A DNA stretch of 17,308 nucleotides, from the NCBI GenBank assembly GCA_937901285.1, contig CALCHI010000294.1, positions 1 through 17,308 on the forward strand, read 5' to 3'. Of this stretch, positions 1-6,557 are shown piece by piece. A program made the translations under genes and the position numbers. A model generated the notes under the pieces. That model saw only the letters and a list, made by a program, of their open reading frames with translations, made no database searches and was not told the origin of the DNA. Numbering within the stretch: the first letter of the stretch is position 1; every line of letters begins with the position of its first letter. Source of the stretch: UBA8437 sp003445035. Lineage in GTDB: Bacteria > Planctomycetota > Planctomycetia > Planctomycetales > Planctomycetaceae.

Positions 1-49
1 TATACGGCTTGCATCAACCCCACGCCTCGTCCTCCAGGCCGATTCCGAC

Positions 50-1324
50 ATGAATGCAGCTCCGGCCAGACGGCTCGGAATCCTCACGATCATCGGCCCG
101 GGCATACTGGTGGCGGCCACTGGCGTCGGCGCCGGAGACCTGGCCACCGCAGCCCTGGCCGGCAGCCGGCTGGGGACCGCTGTGCTGTGGGCGGTCGTCG
201 TCGGGGCGGCGATGAAGTTCGTCCTGACCGAGGGCCTGGCCCGTTGGCAACTGGCCACCGACCAGACACTGCTGGAAGGCACCTCGCGGCACCTGGGCCG
301 GGGAGTGCTGGCGGTCTTCACGATCTACCTGGCCGCCTGGAGTTTTTTTGTCGGATCGGCGCTGGTCAGTGCGTGCGGTGCCACCGCCCACGCGATCTGG
401 CCCTTGCCCGGTTCAACCCCCGACGGCGACAAGATTGTCTACGGAATCATCCATTCGCTGGTCGCCCTGGGGCTGGTCTGGATCGGCGGCTACCGGCTGT
501 TCGAACGGGTGATGAGCATCTGCATCGGGGTGATGTTCGTGACCGTGGTGACCACCGCCCTGGCCAGTGGCCCCGACCTGGGGGACTGCCTGAGAGGGCT
601 GCTGGTGCCGACCATTCCACAACTGGCCGGAGACGGACTGGGGTGGACCGTGGCCTTGACCGGCGGAGTCGGTGGGACGGTGACGATTTTGTGTTACGGG
701 TACTGGATCCGCGAGGCGGGGCGAACCGGCGGCGAAGCCATGAGGATCTGTCGGATCGACCTGGCCGCCGGATACGTGATGACCGGAGTGTTCGGGCTGG
801 CGATGGTCGTGCTGGCCACCGGGCTGGAGACCAGCGGATCGGGCTCGCGATTACTGGTCGACCTGGCCGATCGCCTGCAGGATCGACTCGGAGCCGCCGG
901 ACACTTCGCTCGCTGGGCGTTTTTGATCGGGGCCTGGGGAGCCATCTTCAGCAGCCTGCTGGGTGTCTGGCAAAGCGTTCCGTACCTGTTCGCCGACACC
1001 TGGTCGTTGTGGGGCGGCCGCGAACCCGGTCAGCGGATCTCCACTCGCTCGTGGCCCTACCGCGGCTGGTTGTTGGCTCTGGCCACGATCCCGCTGGCCG
1101 GGCTGTGGACCCGGTTCACTGCCATCCAGAAATGGTACGCGATCGTCGGAGCGGCATTCCTGCCGGCGTTGGCCGTGGCACTGCTGGTGCTCGGCCGACG
1201 ACGAGCGCTGGTCGGTGAGAAACTGGCCACCCGGTGGATCGGCCTGCTGGCGCTGGTGGCCGTGTTGCTGTTCTACCTGCTGGCCGGCGGGCTGGAGGTA
1301 CACAAGAGACTGTCAGCCGCCTAG
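50..1324 (+). CDS. Nramp-related membrane transporter lacking canonical metal motifs
   Basis: This 424-residue polytopic membrane protein resembles the Nramp (MntH/NRAMP) family of proton-coupled divalent metal transporters. About eleven hydrophobic segments are visible. The first begins GPGILVAATGVGAGDLATA (residues 16-34), the typical Nramp TM1 context after a GPG turn. Canonical Nramp proteins bind metal through DPGN in TM1 and a Met-Pro-His motif in TM6. Here TM1 carries GAGD (27-30) and the TM6 region reads GGTVTILCYGYWIREAG (208-224), so both metal-binding motifs are missing. The substrate therefore cannot be assumed to be Mn2+ or Fe2+. The ATG at 50 is the first in-frame start available and gives an N-terminus of usual length, but only 49 bases lie upstream. 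A strong hairpin follows the TAG stop. Family membership is fairly sure; substrate is unknown. Confidence 0.85.
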   Translation: MNAAPARRLGILTIIGPGILVAATGVGAGDLATAALAGSRLGTAVLWAVVVGAAMKFVLTEGLARWQLATDQTLLEGTSRHLGRGVLAVFTIYLAAWSFFVGSALVSACGATAHAIWPLPGSTPDGDKIVYGIIHSLVALGLVWIGGYRLFERVMSICIGVMFVTVVTTALASGPDLGDCLRGLLVPTIPQLAGDGLGWTVALTGGVGGTVTILCYGYWIREAGRTGGEAMRICRIDLAAGYVMTGVFGLAMVVLATGLETSGSGSRLLVDLADRLQDRLGAAGHFARWAFLIGAWGAIFSSLLGVWQSVPYLFADTWSLWGGREPGQRISTRSWPYRGWLLALATIPLAGLWTRFTAIQKWYAIVGAAFLPALAVALLVLGRRRALVGEKLATRWIGLLALVAVLLFYLLAGGLEVHKRLSAA

Positions 1325-1331
1325 GCTGGGC

Positions 1332-1356
1332 CAGCGTGGCCGACGACGCCACGCTG
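1332..1356 (+). terminator. GC-rich hairpin after the Nramp-like gene
   Basis: Arms CAGCGTGGC (1332-1340) and GCCACGCTG (1348-1356) pair perfectly over 9 bp around the 7-nt loop CGACGAC, starting 7 nt after the transporter stop codon. No T-run follows, so it may be a weak terminator, an mRNA-stabilising 3' end, or an attenuating structure ahead of the sulfatase gene 38 nt downstream. Confidence 0.5.
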
Positions 1357-1394
1357 TGGACTTCAGTCAGTTGTCCCACTGCCGGAAGACTCTC

Positions 1395-2894
1395 ATGCCC
1401 CACCTTCAGCCGTTCATCTCGCGGTTCCCCGTTCTGCCCCTGCTGATGACACTGCTATCGATCAGCGGTCCCGGGCTGGCCGACAGCCGCGACGTCACCG
1501 ACCGTCCCAACTTCGTCGTGGTCTTCACCGACGACCAGGGCTACCAGGACCTCGGCTGTTTCGGCTCGCCGGACATCCAGACGCCTCACCTGGACGGGCT
1601 GGCCCGCCAGGGTGCGCGTTTCACAGATTTCTACTCGGCCCAGGCCGTCTGCTCGGCCTCTCGAGCCGCACTGCTGACCGGCTGTTACCCCAACCGCATC
1701 GGCATCCAGGGAGCGCTCGGCCCCAGGTCCCGTCACGGGATCAACAAGAACGAGTGGACCATCGCCGAGGTGCTCAAGACTCGCGGCTACGCCACGGCGA
1801 TCTACGGCAAATGGCACCTGGGCCACCACAAGCCGTTCCTACCCACCCGCCACGGATTCGACGACTACTTCGGACTGCCCTATTCCAACGACATGTGGCC
1901 CTACCATCCCGGTGTCGCCCACCTGCCGATGTCCGAACGGCTCAAGCGGTGGCCTCACCTGCCCCTGTTCGAGAAAGAAAAAATCGTCAACCCCCAGGTG
2001 ACCGGCAAGGACCAGGCGAAGTTGACCACGTGGTACACCGAACGGGCGGTGAAGTTCATCGAAAAGAACAAGAAGAGTCCGTTCTTTCTCTACGTTCCCC
2101 ATTCGATGCCACACGTGCCGCTGTATGTCAGCGACAAGTTCAAGGGAAAATCCAAGCGCGGCCTCTACGGTGACGTGATCATGGAAATCGACTGGTCGGT
2201 GGGCCAGATCGTGGCTGCCCTGAAAAAACACAAGCTCGACCGCCGCACGCTGGTCATCTTCACCTCCGACAACGGACCGTGGCTGAACTACGGCACGCAC
2301 TCCGGACTGGCCCGGCCGTTGCGGGAGGGCAAGGGAACAACCTGGGACGGCGGCCAGCGCGAACCGACAGTGATGTGGTGGCCGGGCCAGGTGCCCGCCG
2401 GGCATGTCTGTCGCGAAGTGGCCGGGACGATCGACATCCTGCCCACACTGGCCAGGCTGGCCGGCATCCAGCAGCTGCCACAAGACCACAAGATCGACGG
2501 GCACGACATCTGGCCACTGATCTCGGGCCAGAAAAACGCCACGAGTCCGCACGAAGCCTACTACTTCTACTGGGGGCGGCACTTGCAGGCGATCCGCAGC
2601 GGACGCTGGAAACTGCATTTCCCCCATGCCTATCGCAGTCTTAACGGACGAAAAGGCGGGACCGGCGGCAAACCGGTCCGGTACGTCCAGAAGCGCACCG
2701 GACTGGCACTGTTCGACCTCGCCCAGGACATCGGCGAAACCACCAACGTCATCGGCGACCACGCCGAAGTGGTGACCCGTCTGCAGGCCCTGGCAAAACA
2801 GGCCCGGGCTGAACTGGGCGATTCGGCCACCAGGCAAACCGGTGCCGGAGTGCGACCGCCTGGCCGGTTGCCGGCCCAGCCGAAGAAAAAGTAG
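1395..2894 (+). CDS. Secreted type I sulfatase (arylsulfatase A-like)
   Basis: This 499-residue protein hydrolyses sulfate esters, probably on polysaccharides or other organic sulfates outside the cytoplasm. An N-terminal signal peptide (about residues 1-30, hydrophobic core FPVLPLLMTLLSISG) precedes the alkaline-phosphatase-like fold. Metal ligands lie in FTDDQG (D46, D47). The maturation motif CSASRAALLTG has Cys86, expected to become formylglycine, and Arg90. GKWHLG (K139, H141), HSMPH (H236, H240) and SDNGP (D292, N293) are the other active-site blocks. The set is complete for an S1-family sulfatase. The reading frame is open upstream, but ATG 1395 is chosen because it begins the signal peptide and has GGAAG 6 nt ahead. 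The C-terminus ends in Pro-Lys-Lys-Lys, encoded by the A-rich tract that serves the opposing gene as a terminator tail. The exact substrate cannot be read from sequence. No formylglycine-generating enzyme is present in the window. Confidence 0.93.
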   Translation: MPHLQPFISRFPVLPLLMTLLSISGPGLADSRDVTDRPNFVVVFTDDQGYQDLGCFGSPDIQTPHLDGLARQGARFTDFYSAQAVCSASRAALLTGCYPNRIGIQGALGPRSRHGINKNEWTIAEVLKTRGYATAIYGKWHLGHHKPFLPTRHGFDDYFGLPYSNDMWPYHPGVAHLPMSERLKRWPHLPLFEKEKIVNPQVTGKDQAKLTTWYTERAVKFIEKNKKSPFFLYVPHSMPHVPLYVSDKFKGKSKRGLYGDVIMEIDWSVGQIVAALKKHKLDRRTLVIFTSDNGPWLNYGTHSGLARPLREGKGTTWDGGQREPTVMWWPGQVPAGHVCREVAGTIDILPTLARLAGIQQLPQDHKIDGHDIWPLISGQKNATSPHEAYYFYWGRHLQAIRSGRWKLHFPHAYRSLNGRKGGTGGKPVRYVQKRTGLALFDLAQDIGETTNVIGDHAEVVTRLQALAKQARAELGDSATRQTGAGVRPPGRLPAQPKKK

Positions 2895-2913
2895 CGGTCG
2901 CCGTGGACCGCTA
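2892..2913 (-). terminator. Intrinsic terminator of the phosphatase gene, containing both convergent stop codons
   Basis: TAGCGGTC (2892-2899) and GACCGCTA (2906-2913) form a perfect 8-bp stem with the 6-nt loop GCCGTG. Read on the minus strand the hairpin is followed one base later by TTTTTCTTC, a classic U-tract, so it should terminate the metallophosphatase transcript. The sulfatase stop TAG is the left end of the stem and the phosphatase stop TAG is the right end. The same hairpin, without a T-run, could also end the sulfatase mRNA. Confidence 0.75.
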
Positions 2914-3732
2914 GGCCGCCCGACGGCCGAACGGCCACCAGCGATGGCGGACCGGGCGAGCGTCGCTGTGCGATGTGACCAGCTGGTATTCGGGAAGCAA
3001 CAACGCCGTCAGTTCTCCACCAACGCCACCGGTCGTATCCAGCAGGATGCGACGGGACCCGACGTGCGGCTGTTTCCGGGCAACGTGCCCCGAGGCGATC
3101 GGCACCCGACAGTCGGCCGGAAACACGTTGGCCCCCAGGTCCTTGCGACACAACCACGGAGGCCGATGCAGCGAGAAGTCTCGCTGGTGCAGCATCTTCA
3201 GCTGGGTCGCGGTCGGCAGTTCCGGAACCAGGCCCGCATGGACAACGATCAACTCGGGGTGTTCAACGACCCAGGGCAATCCGGCCAGCAACCGGGCGTG
3301 GTCGTCGGGAACCGCCCGGGCCAGGCCCTCGAAGTCACCTGCGGCAACGCCGTACGAGGCGAAAGTCGTCTCACATTGGTATCCACGCCGCCATCTGCGG
3401 GACCAGTCGGCCTCCTCGGGCACCGGCACCAGTCCCAGCGACCCGGCCATCGCCAGGTCGTGGTTGCCGCAAGCGACGGTGGTCCGCGGATGCGTGGCGA
3501 CCAATTCCATCACCCGTTCGATCACCCCCCGCGGGTTGGGCCCCCGGTCAACCAGGTCGCCCAGCAACACGATCCAGCGGTTGTCGAAATCCCCACACCC
3601 GGCCAGTTTCTCGACCAGGCGGTCGAGCAGATCGAGCTGGCCGTGAACGTCGCCGATCACGGCCACTGGGCCATCAATCCGGCCCGCCAGACGACCGGAA
3701 TCCGCAGCGGGGTCTTGGGCCGAAGCGGGCAT
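2911..3732 (-). CDS. PPP-family metallophosphoesterase (Ser/Thr phosphatase or Ap4A hydrolase-like)
   Basis: This 273-residue, probably cytoplasmic protein belongs to the calcineurin-like PPP phosphatases. The diagnostic blocks are in order: GDVHGQ (D28, H30), GDLVDRG (D59, D62, R63), CGNHDL (N90, H91), VVHAG (H165) and SGHV (H216), followed by a C-terminal LLDTTGG block. These supply the dinuclear metal site. Known relatives act on phosphoserine/threonine or phosphotyrosine proteins, or on diadenosine tetraphosphate; the sequence does not decide between them. The ATG at 3732 is the natural start, giving about 20 residues before the first beta strand. The gene lies 123 nt downstream of methionine aminopeptidase on the same strand, possibly co-transcribed. 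It ends convergently with the sulfatase, 16 nt apart, in a shared terminator. Confidence 0.88.
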   Translation of the reverse strand: MPASAQDPAADSGRLAGRIDGPVAVIGDVHGQLDLLDRLVEKLAGCGDFDNRWIVLLGDLVDRGPNPRGVIERVMELVATHPRTTVACGNHDLAMAGSLGLVPVPEEADWSRRWRRGYQCETTFASYGVAAGDFEGLARAVPDDHARLLAGLPWVVEHPELIVVHAGLVPELPTATQLKMLHQRDFSLHRPPWLCRKDLGANVFPADCRVPIASGHVARKQPHVGSRRILLDTTGGVGGELTALLLPEYQLVTSHSDARPVRHRWWPFGRRAA

Positions 3733-3763
3733 CCGGATTCCTGGCTGTGGGCGAGATCAGAGG

Positions 3764-3790
3764 GATCGGTGCCCTGATCGGCACCCGATC
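3764..3790 (-). terminator. Imperfect hairpin between methionine aminopeptidase and the phosphatase
   Basis: GATCGGTGCC (3764-3773) and GGCACCCGATC (3780-3790) pair over 10 bp with one bulged base and a 6-nt loop, within the 123-nt gap. No T-run follows on the minus strand, so readthrough into the phosphatase gene is likely. A second short inverted repeat (GCGGGGACCCGC, near 3811) lies nearby. Function is uncertain. Confidence 0.3.
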
Positions 3791-3855
3791 CGGCTGATGT
3801 TTACCCGTGCGGGGACCCGCGTGACAAGATCGGTTTTTCTGCCGCCCTGCCGCCT

Positions 3856-4662
3856 CTAGATCCTCTGGCCCTCTTTCGGACCGTCCTCGGTCAAGGTCAG
3901 GATCTCGGGCCCTTCCTCGGTCATCAGCAGCGTATGCTCCCACTGGGCCGAGAGTCCTCCGTCACGGGTGCGAACCGTCCAGCCGTCGCTCTCGTCGGGC
4001 ACCGTGTGCCAGCTGCCGGTATTGATCATCGGTTCGATCGTGAAACACGTGCCCGGCTCGATCACCGTGCGATTGGGAGGCCGCGACGGAACGTGAGAGA
4101 TCCCCGGTTCCTGGTGGAACCGGCGGCCGATGCCGTGGCCCTGGTACTCGCGAACCACGTCCATCCCCGCGCCCCGGGCGTAGTCGTAGATCGCCCGGCT
4201 GATCGCATCAACCGGCCCGCCGGGCTTGATCGCGCGGATGCCCAGGTAAAGGCTGTCAAAGGCGACCTGCACCACGTGCCTGGCCGCATCGCTGACCTCA
4301 CCGATCAGGAACATCTCGCTCTGATCCCCGTACCACCCGTCGACGATCGTCGTCAGGTCGACATTGACGATATCCCCGGATTCCAGTGCCCGGTCATCGG
4401 GAATCCCGTGACAGACCACCTCGTTGACGCTGGTGCAGATGCTCTTGGGATACGGCACCACGTCACCGGGATATCCCAGGCAGGCGGGGGTGTGGCCGTG
4501 GTCGAGCGTGTAGGAGTAGGCGAGGCGATCGATTTCCCCGGTGGTGGTTCCAGCGACCACGTGAGGCCGCAGGTGGTCCAGCAACTGGGCATTGAACCGC
4601 GACGCCCGCCGCAGCCCCTCTCGCTCGTCGTCGGTGTTGAACAGCGGGATCCGGCGTCGCAT
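3856..4662 (-). CDS. map: Type I methionine aminopeptidase
   Basis: This 268-residue cytosolic dinuclear metalloprotease removes the initiator methionine from new proteins. All five metal ligands of the pita-bread fold are visible: D102 (VNVDLT), D113 (YGDQSEMF), H176 (QGHGIG), E210 (FTIEPM) and E242 (QWEHT). The catalytic histidine is H85 in VCHGIP. Length and motif spacing match bacterial type I enzymes without the N-terminal zinc-finger extension. The frame is open further upstream, but the start at 4662 (MRRRIPLF) matches the family N-terminus. A candidate promoter has its -10 box over the next upstream in-frame ATG, which also argues for 4662. There is no clear Shine-Dalgarno site. The gene is divergent from the second sulfatase. 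Confidence 0.93.
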   Translation of the reverse strand: MRRRIPLFNTDDEREGLRRASRFNAQLLDHLRPHVVAGTTTGEIDRLAYSYTLDHGHTPACLGYPGDVVPYPKSICTSVNEVVCHGIPDDRALESGDIVNVDLTTIVDGWYGDQSEMFLIGEVSDAARHVVQVAFDSLYLGIRAIKPGGPVDAISRAIYDYARGAGMDVVREYQGHGIGRRFHQEPGISHVPSRPPNRTVIEPGTCFTIEPMINTGSWHTVPDESDGWTVRTRDGGLSAQWEHTLLMTEEGPEILTLTEDGPKEGQRI

Positions 4663-4711
4663 GGCACAAGCGTGTGGTGGGTGGCCGGTTGGGTCCAGGC
4701 GTGAGAGAGCA

Positions 4712-4741
4712 ACCATAGCGATTCGACAAAAAACCCGCCAA
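4712..4741 (-). promoter_or_regulatory. Candidate sigma-70 promoter of methionine aminopeptidase
   Basis: On the minus strand TTGGCG (4741-4736) and TATGGT (4717-4712) are separated by 18 nt, each matching the consensus hexamer at 4 of 6 positions. The predicted transcript would begin near 4705, about 40 nt before the chosen start codon. The spacer contains a run of six T. Confidence 0.35.
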
Positions 4742-4762
4742 CGGCCGGACAACTCGAGCCGG

Positions 4763-4791
4763 TTGACGATGGAACGCCGATTCGGGATTCT
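4763..4791 (+). promoter_or_regulatory. Candidate promoter of the second sulfatase
   Basis: TTGACG (4763-4768) matches the -35 consensus at 5 of 6 positions. With a 17-nt spacer the -10 would be GATTCT (4786-4791), a poor match at 3 of 6. Its position about 45 nt ahead of the start codon, back-to-back with the aminopeptidase promoter, is sensible, but the -10 is weak. Confidence 0.25.
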
Positions 4792-4841
4792 CCAACAGAT
4801 CAATTGCCCGCCAACACGAGACACCCCGCGAGGCCACGCCG

Positions 4842-6329
4842 ATGTCCACTCGAGCGACACTCATCCTGCTGCTGACCGGTGCGGTGATCGTCCCGGCGGT
4901 GGTTTCCACATCCCAGGCGGCCGGACCGGCCAGGCGGCCCAATTTCCTGTTCATTCTCACCGACGACCAGTCGCCGGAAACACTCTCGTGCTACGGCAAC
5001 ACCGTCTGCCAGACCCCCCACATCGATCGCCTGGCCCGCCGTGGCATCGTGCTCGACGACGCTCACCACATGGGGGCCTGGTCCGGAGCCGTCTGTACGG
5101 CATCGCGAACGATGATCATGACCGGCCGCACGGTCTGGAGAATCCCCGGCGCACGGGGACCGGGACTGACCCGCAATCGCGCCCGCCGCCAGCAAGCCGC
5201 CCGCAACAGCCTGCCGGCCATCTTCAACCGGGCCGGCTACTCCACCTTCCGGACATGCAAGCGCGGAAACAGCTTCCGGGAGGCCAACGAGTTGTTCACC
5301 GAACATCACGACGCAACCCGGAGAGGAAGCGACCCGGAAACCGGAAGCCACTGGCACGGTGACCGCGTCATCGAGTTCCTCGACAAGAGACAGCAGGCCG
5401 GCGGCAAGGCCCCGTTCCTGCTCTACATGGGTTTTTCACATCCCCACGACCCCAGGAACGCCCCCGAGGCACTGGCACGCAAGTACGGGGCCAGCAACAA
5501 GGGTCCCGGCCAGGCGGTCAACCCCAAGGCCCCTCCCCTGCCGGTCAACTACCTGGCCGCACACCCGTTCCACCACGGGCACCCGGGACTGAGAGACGAG
5601 GTGCGGGTCCAGGGCGTGATGAAACGACGCGACCCGGCCACGATCCGCAACGAACTGGGCCGCGAGTACGCCTGCATCGAGAACATTGACAACCAGGTGG
5701 GGAGAGTGATCAAGCAACTCGAGATGACCGGGGAACTCGAGAACACCTACGTCGTCTTCACCTCCGACCACGGCATCGCCGTCGGCCGTCACGGGCTGAC
5801 CGGCAAGCAGAACCTCTACGAACACACCTGGCGGATCCCCTTCATCGTCACCGGACCGGGAATCAAGCCCGGCACGCGGGCCTCCGGCTACATCTACCTG
5901 CTGGACATCCTCCGCACCTTCTGTGACCTGGCGGACATCACGCCTCCCAAGTCGGTCGAGGGCCGCAGTTTCCGCAAGGTCCTGGAGGGGAAAACCAATG
6001 CGGTCCGCGATTCGCTTTACGGCGTCTACACCGGTGGCACCAAGCCGGGAATGCGGGCGGTCAAGACGGGACGGTTCAAGCTGATCAAGTACGACGTGCT
6101 CGACGGCAAGGTCCGACGCACCCAGTTGTTCGATCTCAAGGAGAACCCACGCGAGTTTCTCGTCGAGCACCGGGACAAGGCGATCAGCAGCCTGCTGGGA
6201 CACACGCCGAAGCCACAGCAGGTCAACCTGGCCGACGACCCGAAGTACGCCGCGAAACGGAAGGAACTCGAGGCTCTGCTCAAACGCGAGATGAAACGGC
6301 TGGGCGACCCTTACGAGTTGGCCGACTGA
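4842..6329 (+). CDS. Secreted type I sulfatase, second and distinct subfamily
   Basis: This 495-residue protein is an exported sulfatase. A signal peptide (MSTRATLILLLTGAVIVPAV..., cleavage probably near residues 25-27 after SQA) leads into the alkaline-phosphatase-like fold. Metal ligands lie in ILTDDQ (D41, D42). The formylglycine motif is CTASRTMIMTGR (Cys85, Arg89) and the second metal block is FTSDHG (D309, H310), with a conserved lysine in LTGKQNLYEH (K322). Unlike the sulfatase at 1395, the GKWHLG block is replaced by RTCKRGNSF (around K140), and the protein is only distantly similar outside the signature. It therefore probably belongs to another S1 subfamily with a different substrate. 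ATG 4842 starts the signal peptide; the ribosome site is weak. A strong inverted repeat follows the stop. Confidence 0.92.
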   Translation: MSTRATLILLLTGAVIVPAVVSTSQAAGPARRPNFLFILTDDQSPETLSCYGNTVCQTPHIDRLARRGIVLDDAHHMGAWSGAVCTASRTMIMTGRTVWRIPGARGPGLTRNRARRQQAARNSLPAIFNRAGYSTFRTCKRGNSFREANELFTEHHDATRRGSDPETGSHWHGDRVIEFLDKRQQAGGKAPFLLYMGFSHPHDPRNAPEALARKYGASNKGPGQAVNPKAPPLPVNYLAAHPFHHGHPGLRDEVRVQGVMKRRDPATIRNELGREYACIENIDNQVGRVIKQLEMTGELENTYVVFTSDHGIAVGRHGLTGKQNLYEHTWRIPFIVTGPGIKPGTRASGYIYLLDILRTFCDLADITPPKSVEGRSFRKVLEGKTNAVRDSLYGVYTGGTKPGMRAVKTGRFKLIKYDVLDGKVRRTQLFDLKENPREFLVEHRDKAISSLLGHTPKPQQVNLADDPKYAAKRKELEALLKREMKRLGDPYELAD

Positions 6330-6342
6330 AGCCGGTCGGAAA

Positions 6343-6390
6343 CGACCATCGCCCCCCCGACTGCCAGCGCGGCCGGGGGGGCGATTGTCG
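6343..6390. terminator. Long GC-rich inverted repeat between sulfatase and tRNA-Leu
   Basis: The arms 6343-6358 and 6375-6390 pair at 15 of 16 positions, including seven consecutive C:G pairs, around a 16-nt loop. It sits 13 nt after the sulfatase stop and 13 nt beyond the 3' end of the oppositely oriented tRNA gene. It is well placed as a bidirectional transcript end. There is no T-run on either side, so it is not a textbook intrinsic terminator. Confidence 0.6.
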
Positions 6391-6403
6391 GACCGGATCA
6401 AAG

Positions 6404-6489
6404 TGCGCAAGAGAGGACTCGAACCTCCACGGGCTGTAAAGCCCACCAGGCCCTCAACCTGGCGCGTCTGCCAATTCCGCCACTTGCGC
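6404..6489 (-). tRNA. tRNA-Leu (anticodon GAG)
   Basis: The minus strand folds into an 86-nt class II tRNA. The acceptor arms GCGCAAG and CTTGCGC pair perfectly with discriminator A. The anticodon stem CCAGG/CCTGG holds the loop TTGAGGG, anticodon GAG, which reads CUC and CUU leucine codons. The long variable arm pairs GGGCT with AGCCC, as expected for leucine. The T arm contains GTTCGAG. The 3' CCA is not encoded (the base after the discriminator is C, then TTT), so it must be added after transcription. The gene stands alone with its own promoter. Confidence 0.95.
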
Positions 6490-6510
6490 AGAAGCCGTTT
6501 GGCGGGGGCC

Positions 6511-6538
6511 AGTATAGCACCCGCTCGCGTGCCTTCAA
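6511..6538 (-). promoter_or_regulatory. Extended -10 promoter of tRNA-Leu
   Basis: On the minus strand TTGAAG (6538-6533) is followed after 16 nt by TATACT (6516-6511, 5 of 6 to consensus), preceded by TGC, an extended -10 element. The end of the -10 lies about 21 nt before the mature tRNA 5' end, leaving a short leader. It occupies the gap after the serine hydrolase stop codon. Confidence 0.72.
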
Positions 6539-6557
6539 GAAACCGCGGCCGAGCAGT

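Noticed and set aside
1839..2837. Minus-strand open frame of 332 codons inside the first sulfatase
   Set aside because: The opposite strand encodes a complete sulfatase with all active-site blocks. The minus-strand product has no recognisable domain, as expected for antisense frames in GC-rich DNA.
2842..3777. Plus-strand open frame of 311 codons opposite the metallophosphatase
   Set aside because: Low-complexity Arg/Gln/Pro-rich product; the minus strand carries the conserved PPP motifs.
3934..4704. Plus-strand open frame of 256 codons opposite methionine aminopeptidase
   Set aside because: Shadow of a well-conserved enzyme gene; no domain or plausible start signal.
5436..6446. Minus-strand open frame of 336 codons covering the second sulfatase and part of the tRNA gene
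   Set aside because: It would run through the tRNA and the inverted repeat, and its product resembles no protein family.
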